From: Phycisphaera sp.
Lineage (GTDB): Bacteria; Planctomycetota; Phycisphaerae; Phycisphaerales; SM1A02
Length of the DNA stretch: 64,000 bases
Reading direction: 5' to 3'
Assembly (NCBI GenBank): GCA_016124975.1
Contig: WGMP01000031.1
Span: 1 to 64,000 of the forward strand
Numbering within the stretch: the first letter of the stretch is position 1; the number at the start of each line of letters is the position of its first letter. The notes under the pieces are model-generated. The model saw nothing but the letters and a program-made list of their open reading frames with translations, was not told the DNA's origin and ran no database searches. Shown piece after piece: positions 1 to 8,397 of this stretch. A program made the position numbers and the translations under genes.

Positions 1-141
1 AGACCAAAGAAGCGCGCGGCGCCCGGATGGCAAGGAGGCGAAACGAAGCTGTATCCGCAGCGATACAGCGAGTTGAAGCCGACGCCGCCAGCCGGGATGC
101 CGCGCGATTCGACGTCCGGGGATCCGTCAGACAGAACCTAG
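1..141 (+). CDS. Possible 3' end of an unidentified gene
   Basis: Reading frame 1 stays open from the window edge for 46 codons and ends at a TAG at 139-141. The tail is rich in Pro, Lys and Thr (it includes KLYPQRYSELKPTPP). Third-position GC is lower than in neighbouring genes, and an open stretch this short in GC-rich DNA is weak evidence. If real, it converges on uvrC with a gap of about 15 nt. I do not recognise the family. Confidence 0.3.
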   Translation, partial: RPKKRAAPGWQGGETKLYPQRYSELKPTPPAGMPRDSTSGDPSDRT

Positions 142-156
142 GCGTGCCGAGCGGAC

Positions 157-1725
157 TCAGGCCTGATCGGGCGCGCCGCGCTCATCCTCGAGCTTCCTGA
201 TCGCGCGCTTTTTGCGGACCTTCGACGCCGTCTCGCCGAGCAGGCTCTTCTCGCGCAGGAGGTGGTGGTAGTGCTGCGCGAAGCGGTGCGCCTCGTCGCG
301 GATCGCCTGGCAGAGGCGCAGGCCGAGATGCTCGCGCCCGAGGCGGATGGGATCGGGGCTCGCCGTCGTGTAGATCAGTTCTTCCTTCTTCGCGAGCGAA
401 ATCACCCGCGGCGGCTGCACGCGCAGCTGCGCGAACGCCTCGAGCGCCGCGTTGAGCTGCCCGATGCCGCCGTCGATCAGGATGAGGTCGGGATAGAGCT
501 CCTGCCCGTCGCCCGCCTCGCGGTAGCGTCGGCTGACGACCTCGCGCATGGCGCTGTAGTCGTCGTTCGTGACGCTCGTGATCCTGTAGCGGCGGTAGCC
601 CTCCTTGAACGGCTTCCCGTCGATGAAGCACACCTTCGACGCCACCGTCTCGCCGCCGCGGAGGTGCGCGATGTCGATCGCCTCCATGCAGCGGATCGGT
701 TGGTCCGCGCCGAGCGCGCGCGCAAGGCTCCGCGCGCCCGCGGCGGGGTCCTGCACGAATCCCGTGGCCTCGGGCTGCCAGTCGAACTCGGCGTCGTCGC
801 CACGGGCGCTGCCGCGCGTCTCGCGCTCGTCGAGCTTCTCGATCGCCTTGATCTGGTCGCGCAGCACGGCGGCGCGCTCGAACTCGAGCCGCGCGCTCGC
901 GGACTCCATCTCCTCGCGCATCTCGCGCAGCATCGCGCTCCGCTTCGAGCCGAGGAAGCGGACGAAGCGGTCGATGTCGGCGCGGTACTCGTCCTTCGTG
1001 ATGCGCGCCGCGCACGGCGCCGTGCACTGGTTGATCGCGGCCAATAGGCACGGGCGGAAGAGCCTGTTCTTCGGATCGCCGTCGATGATTTCAAGCTCGC
1101 AGGTGCGGTACTTGAAGACCCGCTGCAGGAGCTGCATCGCGTGGCGCAGCGCCCCGACCGACACGAACGGCCCGTAGATGCGCGCGCCCTTGAAGCGCTC
1201 GTTCGCGGGGTCGCGCGTGATGTAGACGCCCGGGAAGTCGTCGCGCATCGTGACGGCGAGGTACGGGAAGGTCTTGTCGTCCTGCAGGCGGTCGTTGAAG
1301 GGCGGATGGATGTCCTTGACGAGGCGCGCCTCCATGAGGAGCGCCTCCCACTCGCCTTCGCATGGGATGAAGTCGAAGTCCTCGACCGCGTCGAGCATGG
1401 GATGCTTGCGGGGCCCGAGGTCGGCGGAGGGAATGAAGTAGCTCGAGACGCGGTTCGGGAGCACCGACGCCTTCCCCACGTAGAGCACCGCGCCCGCGCG
1501 GTCCTTCATGAGATAGACGCCCGGCACGTCGGGCAGCATGCGGGCCTTCCGGAGGAGCCGCGCAAGGCGCTCCGCGCGCGTCTCGTCGGCGCCCTGAGCC
1601 CCCGCCGGGTCCTCGGAGCCGCCGCTCCCGCCAACGCGAGGTGCGCCCGCACCACGAAGCGCCTCACGATCGGAGCCCTCCGAACCGGGGCCGTTGGGGG
1701 GCGGAAAGTCCGCTGGAAGAACCAT
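157..1725 (-). CDS. uvrC: Excinuclease ABC subunit C, lacking the C-terminal HhH domain
   Basis: UvrC makes the two incisions on either side of a lesion in nucleotide excision repair, acting with UvrB. The GIY-YIG nuclease starts near residue 68 (PGVYLMKD then VLYVGKA). It is followed by a Cys-containing linker, a UVR motif that binds UvrB (LEFERAAVLRDQIKAIE) and the RNase H-like nuclease with its acidic motifs (EAIDIAHL, LILIDGG). The protein stops about 20 residues after EAHRFA, so the tandem helix-hairpin-helix region of typical UvrC (about 600 residues) is missing; this one has 522. A Gly/Pro-rich extension of about 60 residues precedes GIY-YIG. I chose ATG 1725 because a TACATT box ends 8 nt upstream; a TTG at 1734 is in frame but lies in the -10/start spacer. 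uvrB is at 61188. Confidence 0.93.
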   Translation of the reverse strand: MVLPADFPPPNGPGSEGSDREALRGAGAPRVGGSGGSEDPAGAQGADETRAERLARLLRKARMLPDVPGVYLMKDRAGAVLYVGKASVLPNRVSSYFIPSADLGPRKHPMLDAVEDFDFIPCEGEWEALLMEARLVKDIHPPFNDRLQDDKTFPYLAVTMRDDFPGVYITRDPANERFKGARIYGPFVSVGALRHAMQLLQRVFKYRTCELEIIDGDPKNRLFRPCLLAAINQCTAPCAARITKDEYRADIDRFVRFLGSKRSAMLREMREEMESASARLEFERAAVLRDQIKAIEKLDERETRGSARGDDAEFDWQPEATGFVQDPAAGARSLARALGADQPIRCMEAIDIAHLRGGETVASKVCFIDGKPFKEGYRRYRITSVTNDDYSAMREVVSRRYREAGDGQELYPDLILIDGGIGQLNAALEAFAQLRVQPPRVISLAKKEELIYTTASPDPIRLGREHLGLRLCQAIRDEAHRFAQHYHHLLREKSLLGETASKVRKKRAIRKLEDERGAPDQA

Positions 1726-1733
1726 GAAGGGCA

Positions 1734-1739
1734 AATGTA
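1734..1739 (-). promoter_or_regulatory. -10 box of uvrC (leaderless-type)
   Basis: TACATT on the minus strand ends 8 nt before ATG 1725, and there is no Shine-Dalgarno sequence. Transcription starting 6-8 nt after the box would begin at or next to the start codon. No clear -35 box is visible. Confidence 0.45.
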
Positions 1740-1915
1740 GGCGGAATCGTTCCTCAAATCCTCATGATCGGACCTCATCCGAAGCCCGTTGTTCAGGTAC
1801 ACTCGCGACTCGTGAACCCTTGGCTCGGCTCTGTCGAAGTCACGCGTCCACAGCCGCCCTCGGATGGTCTGAAGGCGGCACTCGCAAGACCCGCGTGTTG
1901 CGGGAGTACGAACCC

Positions 1916-1929
1916 TGTCTGGCCAGACA
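1916..1929. promoter_or_regulatory. 14-bp perfect palindrome, candidate operator
   Basis: TGTCTGGCCAGACA lies 41 nt upstream of the Cys-rich lipoprotein start. Its core GTCTGGCCAGAC matches 11 of 12 bases of a second palindrome at 53240-53251, upstream of a secreted ClpP-like gene. A role as a regulator-binding site is inference. Confidence 0.35.
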
Positions 1930-1970
1930 CTGGACCCGACACGCGGCACACAGAAGAAGGAGACTCCTCA

Positions 1971-2375
1971 ATGAAGAAGATCGCTACCCTCGCTGCCCTC
2001 TCGGCCATCGCCTTCCTCGGCGCGTGCGCCAGCACGCAGGAAACCGCCGCCCCCGGCGCCGTCGGCACGACCAAGTCGGGCTGCTGCGCCGCGAAGGCCG
2101 ACAACTCGGCCGCCCCTGGCGCGGTTGGCGGAAAGTCGGACTGCGCCTCGAAGTGCTCGTCGGCTGCTGCCCCCGGCGCCGTCGGCGAGAAGAGCTGCGG
2201 CACCAAGGCTGACTGCTCGGCCAAGGCTGCCCCTGGCGCTGTCAGCGGCAAGTCGGACTGCTCGACGAAGACCGACTGCTCCGCCACGAAGGCTGCCCCT
2301 GGCGCCGTCAGCGGCAAGTCGGACTGCTCGGCCAAGTCGAGCTGCGCTTCGAAGTGCCCCGCGACCAAGGGTTGA
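1971..2375 (+). CDS. Cys-rich repeat lipoprotein (APGAVxxKSxC repeats)
   Basis: This small secreted lipoprotein has 134 residues. The signal peptide MKKIATLAALSAIAFLGAC ends in a lipobox with the acylated Cys at residue 19. The rest is built from five imperfect repeats that begin APGAVG or APGAVS and continue into KSDC, KSGCC or KSC, with linkers such as TDCS and SKCS, giving about fifteen Cys. The start is supported by AGAAGGAGA 8-9 nt upstream of the ATG. The last two codons and the TGA stop are supplied by the first unit of the 14-bp tandem repeat that follows. Function is unknown; metal binding or a disulfide-linked envelope component are guesses. A strong terminator lies downstream. Confidence 0.85.
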   Translation: MKKIATLAALSAIAFLGACASTQETAAPGAVGTTKSGCCAAKADNSAAPGAVGGKSDCASKCSSAAAPGAVGEKSCGTKADCSAKAAPGAVSGKSDCSTKTDCSATKAAPGAVSGKSDCSAKSSCASKCPATKG

Positions 2376-2476
2376 TGTCCAAGGGTTGATGTCCAAGGGT
2401 TGATGTCCAAGGGTTGATGTCCAAGGGTTGATGTCCAAGGGTTGATGTCCAAGGGTTGATGTCCAAGGGCTGATTT
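2365..2476. repeat. 14-bp tandem repeat, seven perfect units and one degenerate
   Basis: Unit CCAAGGGTTGATGT repeats exactly at 2365, 2379, 2393, 2407, 2421, 2435 and 2449, with a degenerate copy at 2463. The first unit overlaps the lipoprotein stop codon. There are no spacers, so this is a VNTR-like array and not CRISPR. It accounts for much of the gap between the lipoprotein and the DUF4920 gene. Confidence 0.95.
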
Positions 2477-2597
2477 CCCTGGTCTGACCCCGAGAGGGTC
2501 CACACCCTCCTGCCAGACGCCTCGGCGATGAGCCAGGCATCTGGAACTCGGATGAGACCTCCGCGCCTCGGCGCAGAGGAACCCAACCAAGTACTCG

Positions 2598-2630
2598 CAG
2601 CGCCCGGCCAATCGGCCGGGCGCTGTGTTT
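2598..2630 (+). terminator. Intrinsic terminator after the Cys-rich lipoprotein
   Basis: A perfect 12-bp stem (CAGCGCCCGGCC at 2598-2609 with its complement at 2614-2625) closes an AATC loop and is followed by TGTTT. Confidence 0.85.
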
Positions 2631-2660
2631 CATGACCCCGCCGCGCACCGCGCGATTTCC

Positions 2661-2666
2661 TATCAT
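2661..2666 (+). promoter_or_regulatory. -10 box of the DUF4920 lipoprotein gene (leaderless-type)
   Basis: TATCAT ends 7 nt before ATG 2674 and no Shine-Dalgarno sequence is present. This favours ATG 2674 over the in-frame ATG at 2632, which lies upstream of the box. Confidence 0.5.
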
Positions 2667-2673
2667 CGCGGCC

Positions 2674-3276
2674 ATGCTTGCACGAACCCTGCGCTCCACC
2701 GCGCTTCTCGCCGCGGCCTCGTCGATGGCCCTCCTGCTGTCGGCGTGCCAGAAGCCCACGCGCGCCCAGTACGACGCCACGCACGGCTGGACGGTCTACG
2801 GCAACCTCGTCGAGACCGCCCGCGGGGTCCACCCCGAGATCGTCGCGTCCGATGTTCCCGAGTGGGCCGGCATCCCGAAGCGGATCGTCCTGAGCGGCAC
2901 GGTGGCCGATGTCTGCCGCACCATGGGCTGCTGGCTCGAGATCGAGGACGAAACCGGCACCCGCGCGATGGTGATGAATCTGAACCACGCGTTCTTCATT
3001 CCTCGCAACGCACGCGGACGCAATGTCCACGCCATCGGCTGGGTGGTCGAGGAAGAGCACTCGGTCGACATGCTGAAGCATCTCGCGATGGACGCAGGCA
3101 AGTCGCAGGCGGAGATCGACGCGATCTCGGAGCCCGCGAAGCGCTTCATCTTCATCGCGGAGTCGGTCATCCTGCCTCCTGGCGGCCTCGAGAAGCCCGT
3201 CGAGCTTCTTCCCGCCGAAGAAGAGCTCCCCGCGGTCGACACGGCCATGACGCCCGCCGCGGAGCCGGCGAAGTGA
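2674..3276 (+). CDS. DUF4920-like lipoprotein
   Basis: Exported lipoprotein of 200 residues with a signal peptide and lipobox LLSAC (Cys near residue 25). The mature part holds VYGNLVE, then IVLSGTVADVCRTMGCWLEI, the GxVxxVCxxxGCW signature of DUF4920-type domains with two conserved Cys, and later NVHAIGWVVEEE. A Pro/Glu/Ala-rich tail closes the protein. The function of the family is not known to me; the paired Cys suggests metal or redox chemistry outside the cytoplasm. The stop overlaps the GTG start of dihydroorotase (GTGA), so translation is probably coupled. Confidence 0.8.
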   Translation: MLARTLRSTALLAAASSMALLLSACQKPTRAQYDATHGWTVYGNLVETARGVHPEIVASDVPEWAGIPKRIVLSGTVADVCRTMGCWLEIEDETGTRAMVMNLNHAFFIPRNARGRNVHAIGWVVEEEHSVDMLKHLAMDAGKSQAEIDAISEPAKRFIFIAESVILPPGGLEKPVELLPAEEELPAVDTAMTPAAEPAK

Positions 3277-4598
3277 GCCGCGGATCGATCCTCTTCAGGC
3301 AGGGTCGCATCCTCGATGCGGCGCAGTCCATCGACGCGGAAGGCGACCTTCTCGTCGTCGACGGGCGCGTGGCGAAGATCGCGCCGGGCAGGCGGATCGA
3401 CGCACCAGAAGGCGCGCGCGTCGTCGACTGCGGCGGCATGTTCGTCGCCCCGGGCCTCATCGATCCGCATGTCCACCTGCGCGAACCAGGCGGCGAGGCC
3501 AAGGAGACGGTGAAGACGGGCACCGCGTCGGCGGTCGCGGGCGGGTTCACCACCGTCTGCTGCATGCCGAACACGAATCCCGCCATCGACACGGTCACCA
3601 CCGTGCGCTATGTGCTGCAGGCGGCGCGCGAGGCCGCGAGCGCGCGGGTATTCGTGGTGGCGGCCGCGACGGTCGGCCGCAAGGGCGAGCAGCTCGCCCC
3701 GATGCACGCGATGCGCGACGCGGGCGCCGTGGCGTTCTCCGACGACGGCGAGTGCATCATGAACCCCGCGATGATGCGGCGCGTGCTCGAGGTGTGCGCG
3801 TCGCTCGGCAAGACCTTCATGCAGCACTGCCAGGACCATGTCCTGAGCGAGGGCGGCGTGATGAACGAGGGCGCCGTCGCCACGCGCCTTGGGCTTCTCC
3901 CGTGGCCGCGCGAGGCGGAGGAGATCATCGTCGAGCGCGATGTGCGGCTGAACCGCGGAATCGGCGCGCACTACCACGCGCAGCACCTCTCCTCGGGCGG
4001 CAGCGCTGCGATCTTGCGGCGCGCGCGCGCCGAGGGAATCCGCTGCTCGGGCGAGGCGAGCCCGCACCACCTCCTGCTCACCGACGAGGCATGCGAAGGC
4101 TACGACACGCAGGCGAAGATGAATCCCCCGCTGCGCACGCGTCGCGACATCGCCGAACTGAAGGCGGCGATCGCCGACGGCACGATCGATGTCCTCGCCA
4201 CCGACCACGCACCGCACACCGCGGCCGAGAAGGCGCGCGACTTCGCGAGCGCGCCCTTCGGCATCATCGGGCTCGATTGCGCGCTGCCGCTCTACGCGAA
4301 GGCGCTGGTCGACGACGGCGTGATCGGCTGGCCGCGCATGATCGAGCTGATGACGCGGACGCCCGCGAAGCTGTGCGGCCTCGACGCGCACGGGCTCGGC
4401 TCGCTCGCAGAGGGTTCGCCCGCCGATGTGACCGTGATCGACCCGAACCTCGAGTGGACGATTCAGGCGTCGCAGTTCGCCTCGAAGAGCCGCAACTGCC
4501 CGTTCGACGGCTGGAGCGTGCGGGGCCGCGCGGTCATGACCGTGATCGCGGGGCGGGTACACCTCGACCGACATGCTGAACTCTGCGCGCAGCGCTGA
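3273..4598 (+). CDS. pyrC: Dihydroorotase
   Basis: Catalyses reversible cyclisation of N-carbamoyl-aspartate to dihydroorotate, the third step of pyrimidine synthesis, in the cytoplasm. The 441-residue amidohydrolase has the metal-binding HxH in DPHVHLREPGG (residues 64-74), the substrate-binding CMPNTNP, further metal-site histidines in the MQHCQDH and HYHAQHLS regions, and the late metal-ligand motif ATDHAPH. This pattern fits the longer class I enzymes found with separate aspartate transcarbamoylase. GTG at 3273 overlaps the preceding stop by 4 nt and gives the normal family N-terminus. Other pyr genes are not in the window. A different cyclic amidohydrolase (hydantoinase type) is less likely because of the HLREPG motif. 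Confidence 0.93.
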   Translation: MSRGSILFRQGRILDAAQSIDAEGDLLVVDGRVAKIAPGRRIDAPEGARVVDCGGMFVAPGLIDPHVHLREPGGEAKETVKTGTASAVAGGFTTVCCMPNTNPAIDTVTTVRYVLQAAREAASARVFVVAAATVGRKGEQLAPMHAMRDAGAVAFSDDGECIMNPAMMRRVLEVCASLGKTFMQHCQDHVLSEGGVMNEGAVATRLGLLPWPREAEEIIVERDVRLNRGIGAHYHAQHLSSGGSAAILRRARAEGIRCSGEASPHHLLLTDEACEGYDTQAKMNPPLRTRRDIAELKAAIADGTIDVLATDHAPHTAAEKARDFASAPFGIIGLDCALPLYAKALVDDGVIGWPRMIELMTRTPAKLCGLDAHGLGSLAEGSPADVTVIDPNLEWTIQASQFASKSRNCPFDGWSVRGRAVMTVIAGRVHLDRHAELCAQR

Positions 4599-4640
4599 GC
4601 GCGCGGAAGGCCGTGCTCAGCCCACCTCACGGTCGACCGC

Positions 4641-6662
4641 TTACTGCGGGCATGTTCCCCACGCGCTGAGGAGCGCAGCGAGGTCGGACGCACCCACAGT
4701 TCCATCGCCATCGAGGTCGAAGGCCGCATCCGGGCCGCCCCACGCACTCAGGATCGCGGCGAGGTCTGCGGCGCCCACTGTGCCGTCGGAGTCAAAGTCC
4801 GCCGCGCACGCGGGCGGCGCGACGGGCTCGAAGAGGTCCATCGAACGCGCATGGGCGCGCTCTGCGGCCTTTGAGCCAAGGACGCGCCCCGGGTAGTCGT
4901 CGAAGTAGGGATGGATGCCCCCGAGGATGCGGGACTGCCCTGAATTGTCGGCCGCGTCGTAGTAGGTGGCCCACTGGAAATCGAAGGTCTCGCTCGGTCC
5001 GTCCTCGAAGACGAGGAACTGGTTCTGCACGCAGGTGTAGACACCCATGCCACCCGGGAAGTACTCCGTGCCCGTCAGGCGCTTCAGGGTCTCAGCACCC
5101 GCCCTGCTGTAGGTCGAGTGGCCCGATACATAGCCCGCGAACGGCGGCGAGACGAAGCTCGGCCGCTGATACGGCACCCAGTTTCCGCCGAGCATCCACT
5201 CCACGCCCGAGTACTGGCTCGGCGGGTCGGCGGGTGCACCTGGCCAGCTCCTGATCGCGATCAGACCCTCGTAGCCTGCGAGGTCCTCGTGACGCTCGCC
5301 AATCGCGGTGGTGGCCTGCGTGATGACCTCAACCAGTCCCGGCACCAGCTGAATGCCGTTCGGGTGGTACGACGGAAGGCTCGGGTCCGAGCACTGTCCG
5401 TTCTGAACGAGGTGGCGGATCGCCGTGATCGGGCGGCTGGCGTCGTAGAAGCCCTTGACACCCCACGCGCAGATGGCTGCGTCGTGCAGTGAGCCGTTCA
5501 GGGCGACATACATCTTCACATCCCACTCAAGCGGGTCGAGCTCGGGGCCCGTCCCGCCCATGCGGCGTTCGAACGCAGGGTGCTCGACCACATGGTTGGC
5601 GATCTCGTTCCAGTGGCCCGGGGGGGTCGTCGAGCTGGGCCCGTCCGCCCAGAACTCCGCGAGGCAGCGCGCCCAGTCGCCGCGCTTCACGATGTTCGGC
5701 TCGTAGGGCTCGCCCGTGGCGGGGTTGATGGTGCGGCCGGGGTTCGTGTCCGCTCCGAGCGGATTGTTTCCCATCGAGAGGGGCGAAATGTCGATCATCA
5801 CGCCATCGTCGGGGGTCAGCCACGAGCTCAGGAGGAGGACCTGCTGGTGCCCGTCGCGATAGGTCGCGTCGTCGAACCCGTTGAGGATCGGACACGGCGG
5901 CGGATTGAAGTACACGCCACCGCGGCTCGGATCCATGTCGCCCGAGAGGAGCCCGTACGGGCGCACGAAACCCCAGAAAGGGGCGAGCTTCGGTGGGAAT
6001 CCGCCTGGAATCACATTCCCGTTCTGGTCGATGAAGAAGTCGAGGACGAGCGGCTGGTAGCGGCTCGGATCCGACACGGTGGGATTGAAAGGCAGCGCCA
6101 CCACGAGCGGCTCGTTGACATCGGGATAGGTGCCGGCCGCGGTTGCATGGTCGAACTGCTCGCGCGAATTGTCGGTGAGCGCCCAGGCGATCAGCTGCGC
6201 TGCGATTCGGTTTCCGACAGCAGCCGGCGTGTCGCCGACCGTGGTGGTGACGGTCGTCGGATATCCGAGGGCAGCCATGCGCGCATCGAGGATCGGGTTG
6301 ATGATGGCCACGTTCGGGCTCGTGGCGAAGCGATGCCGCATGACGCGGTACGCGGCGTAGGAGACGGACTCGCGCCGCGCGGCTTCGATGTCGTTTGCGG
6401 CGATCTTCTCCGTGAAGAGGTAGCCTTTGGCGGTCGGCTCGTAGGCTGCCCAGGCGTCGTACATGGCGACGGAGGCATGGAAGAGGTTCCGCGCCTGAAC
6501 AGGAGGCCGCACGCGATCCTTCTTGATCGAGTTCAGCATCGTGTCGTTCCATTGACGCGCGACCGACTGCCCCCCGTCTGCGAGGGCGAAGTCCGGGCCG
6601 CCCGCGACAGCGAGTCCAACGACGGCCGCAAGCACGGCAACGCTCCCAGAACGCATCTTCAT
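4641..6662 (-). CDS. Secreted vanadium-dependent haloperoxidase-like protein with dockerin-like tail
   Basis: This 673-residue exported protein starts with a signal peptide (MKMRSGSVAVLAAVVGLAVA). It carries the three vanadate/phosphate-binding motifs of the vanadium haloperoxidase/PAP2 fold: Lys and RP in VKGFYDASRP, SGH at about 513-515 (PPFAGYVSGHS), and SR-x5-H-x3-D in SRILGGIHPYFD (about 577-588). Members oxidise halides with hydrogen peroxide, or act as phosphatases. The last 51 residues hold two Ca-binding repeats (DSDGTVGAADLAAILSAWG and a second copy), the planctomycetal dockerin-like tail. GGAG lies about 9 nt upstream of ATG 6662; an in-frame ATG at 6671 is the alternative. A full-length paralogue is at 10659-12683. 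Substrate cannot be told from sequence. Confidence 0.88.
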   Translation of the reverse strand: MKMRSGSVAVLAAVVGLAVAGGPDFALADGGQSVARQWNDTMLNSIKKDRVRPPVQARNLFHASVAMYDAWAAYEPTAKGYLFTEKIAANDIEAARRESVSYAAYRVMRHRFATSPNVAIINPILDARMAALGYPTTVTTTVGDTPAAVGNRIAAQLIAWALTDNSREQFDHATAAGTYPDVNEPLVVALPFNPTVSDPSRYQPLVLDFFIDQNGNVIPGGFPPKLAPFWGFVRPYGLLSGDMDPSRGGVYFNPPPCPILNGFDDATYRDGHQQVLLLSSWLTPDDGVMIDISPLSMGNNPLGADTNPGRTINPATGEPYEPNIVKRGDWARCLAEFWADGPSSTTPPGHWNEIANHVVEHPAFERRMGGTGPELDPLEWDVKMYVALNGSLHDAAICAWGVKGFYDASRPITAIRHLVQNGQCSDPSLPSYHPNGIQLVPGLVEVITQATTAIGERHEDLAGYEGLIAIRSWPGAPADPPSQYSGVEWMLGGNWVPYQRPSFVSPPFAGYVSGHSTYSRAGAETLKRLTGTEYFPGGMGVYTCVQNQFLVFEDGPSETFDFQWATYYDAADNSGQSRILGGIHPYFDDYPGRVLGSKAAERAHARSMDLFEPVAPPACAADFDSDGTVGAADLAAILSAWGGPDAAFDLDGDGTVGASDLAALLSAWGTCPQ

Positions 6663-6951
6663 CGTGCACACTCCGCTCGGGTGTCAGCTACGGCGCGGCC
6701 AGACGAGGCCGGGCCCTCACGACGGGCAGTCAGAAAGGTAACCCCGAATGGTTCGTTCGCAACAGGGCCGCGAGAAATCCGCGACGCCCCCCGCTCGCAC
6801 AGGGCATGCAGACGGCGCCACCGGCCGCCCGGCCACCGTACACTTGGGGCCGCGCTGGGGCCGAATCGGCCCTCCCGCGCTGAAAACGGGGTCGGCGCGG
6901 CGGACCGCGAGATAGGGCGGACACCGCCAGCGCTCCCACCAAGTTCCCGCC
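6663..6951. other. Divergent intergenic region
   Basis: These 289 bases separate the minus-strand haloperoxidase-like gene from the plus-strand aminotransferase, so both promoters should lie here. I see no convincing -35/-10 pair, RNA gene or repeat. Confidence 0.5.
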
Positions 6952-8397
6952 GTGACCACCCACTCTCGCTTCAATCTCAAAGCACTTCTTGAAAGCAATG
7001 CCGGCCTTGGCCATGAGCTCCACGCCGCGCATGTGAACCCGCGCTTCGCGACGGTGCTCCGCACGATCGGCTACGACCGCGACTATGTCCGCGCCGAGGG
7101 TGCGCACCTCTTCGACCGCGCGGGCCACCGCTATCTCGACTTCCTCGGCGGTTACGCCGTGTGCAACTTCGGACGCAACCATCCGACGATCCGCCGCGCG
7201 CTCGAGGACGCGCTGTCGCTCGACCTCGCGAGCATGGTGCAGTTCGAGGCGCCGCTCCTCTCGGGGCTCCTCGCCGCAGAGCTCAAGCGCCGCATCGGAC
7301 GCGGCCTCGACCATGTCTTCTTCACGAACTCGGGCACCGAGGGCGTCGAGGCTGCGATCAAGTTCGCGAAGTGCGCGACAGGCCGCCCTGCCCTTCTCCA
7401 TGCACCGAAGGCGTTCCACGGGCTTTCGTCAGGCTCTGTGTCGCTGAACGGCTGCGACAGCTTCCGCCAGGGCTTCGCGCCGTTCCTGCCTGGGTGCAGG
7501 CAGGTTGCGTTCAACGACCTCGCGGCGCTCGAGCGCGAGCTCGCCAAGGGCGATGTCGCCGCCTTCGTGATCGAGCCGATCCAAGGCAAGGGCGTCAACA
7601 TCCACTCGCCAGGGTACCTCGCGGAGGCGTCGCGGCTCTGCCATCGGTACGGCGCGCTGTTCGTGGCGGACGAGGTGCAGACGGGCCTTGGCCGCACGGG
7701 GTCGTTCCTCGCGATCGATCAGGAGGATGACGCCAAGGGCCCGGTGGAACCCGACATGGTGATCCTCTCGAAGGCGCTCTCGGGCGGCTACGTGCCCGTC
7801 GGCGCGGTGCTCGTGAAGGGCGAGGTCTGGCGCAAGGTCTTCACCACGCTTGACCGCGCGATCGTGCATTCGTCGACCTTCCACCAGGGCGCGCTCGCGA
7901 TGACCGCGGGGCTCGCGAGCCTTGCCGCCTACGACGAGACGAGCGCGGCGGAGAACGCGCGAAGGATGGGCGCGCGCATCAAGGCGGGCGTCGAGGCGAT
8001 GAAGCCGCGCTTCGAGATGATTCGCGAGGTGCGCCAGCGCGGGCTGATGATCGGGATCGAGTTCGGCCCGCCGAAGTCGCTGCTTCTCAAGGCGAACTGG
8101 GCCGCGACCCACGCGATGGACAAGAACCTCTTCGCGCAGGCCGTGGTGGTGCCGCTCATGGAGGACCACCGCATCCTCTGCCAGGTCGCGGGGCACAACC
8201 AGGATGTCGTGAAGCTGATCCCCCCGCTCGTGATCGACGACGCGGATGTCGATTGGTTCCTGCGTGCGTTCGAGAGCGTGATGACGAGCCTGCACAAGCC
8301 GACCGCGACGGTCGGGCTGCTCGCGCGCCTCGGCAAGAACGCGCTCTTCGGCCAGCGCCGCGAGAGCGGTGAGCCGACAGAGGCCGCGCAGCCGTGA
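6952..8397 (+). CDS. Class III PLP-dependent aminotransferase
   Basis: Transfers an amino group using pyridoxal phosphate. The 481-residue protein has the fold-type I class III signatures: HVFFTNSGTEGVEAAIK (phosphate-binding Ser/Gly/Thr) near residues 121-137, FVADEVQTGLGRTG with the PLP-ring Asp, and SKALSGGYVPVGAV with the Schiff-base Lys. Relatives include ornithine, acetylornithine and putrescine aminotransferases and the HpnO aminotransferase of hopanoid synthesis; the substrate is not clear from sequence. The start is a GTG with no evident Shine-Dalgarno sequence, so the N-terminus is uncertain. Its stop TGA overlaps the ATG of the RND exporter, suggesting that the enzyme product and the exported substrate are linked. 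Confidence 0.88.
   Translation: MTTHSRFNLKALLESNAGLGHELHAAHVNPRFATVLRTIGYDRDYVRAEGAHLFDRAGHRYLDFLGGYAVCNFGRNHPTIRRALEDALSLDLASMVQFEAPLLSGLLAAELKRRIGRGLDHVFFTNSGTEGVEAAIKFAKCATGRPALLHAPKAFHGLSSGSVSLNGCDSFRQGFAPFLPGCRQVAFNDLAALERELAKGDVAAFVIEPIQGKGVNIHSPGYLAEASRLCHRYGALFVADEVQTGLGRTGSFLAIDQEDDAKGPVEPDMVILSKALSGGYVPVGAVLVKGEVWRKVFTTLDRAIVHSSTFHQGALAMTAGLASLAAYDETSAAENARRMGARIKAGVEAMKPRFEMIREVRQRGLMIGIEFGPPKSLLLKANWAATHAMDKNLFAQAVVVPLMEDHRILCQVAGHNQDVVKLIPPLVIDDADVDWFLRAFESVMTSLHKPTATVGLLARLGKNALFGQRRESGEPTEAAQP

Noticed and set aside
182-1094. Long open frames in other frames over uvrC
   Set aside because: They are Arg/Ala-rich shadows of the uvrC coding frame, as expected in GC-rich DNA, and show no domain signature.
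2365-2476. CRISPR array
   Set aside because: Units are contiguous 14-mers without spacers, and no cas genes are nearby.
1793-3081. Minus-strand open frames with repeated INPWTSTLGHQPLD peptides
   Set aside because: They are translations of the 14-bp tandem repeat and the antisense of the lipoprotein gene; the peptide repeat is only the DNA repeat read through.
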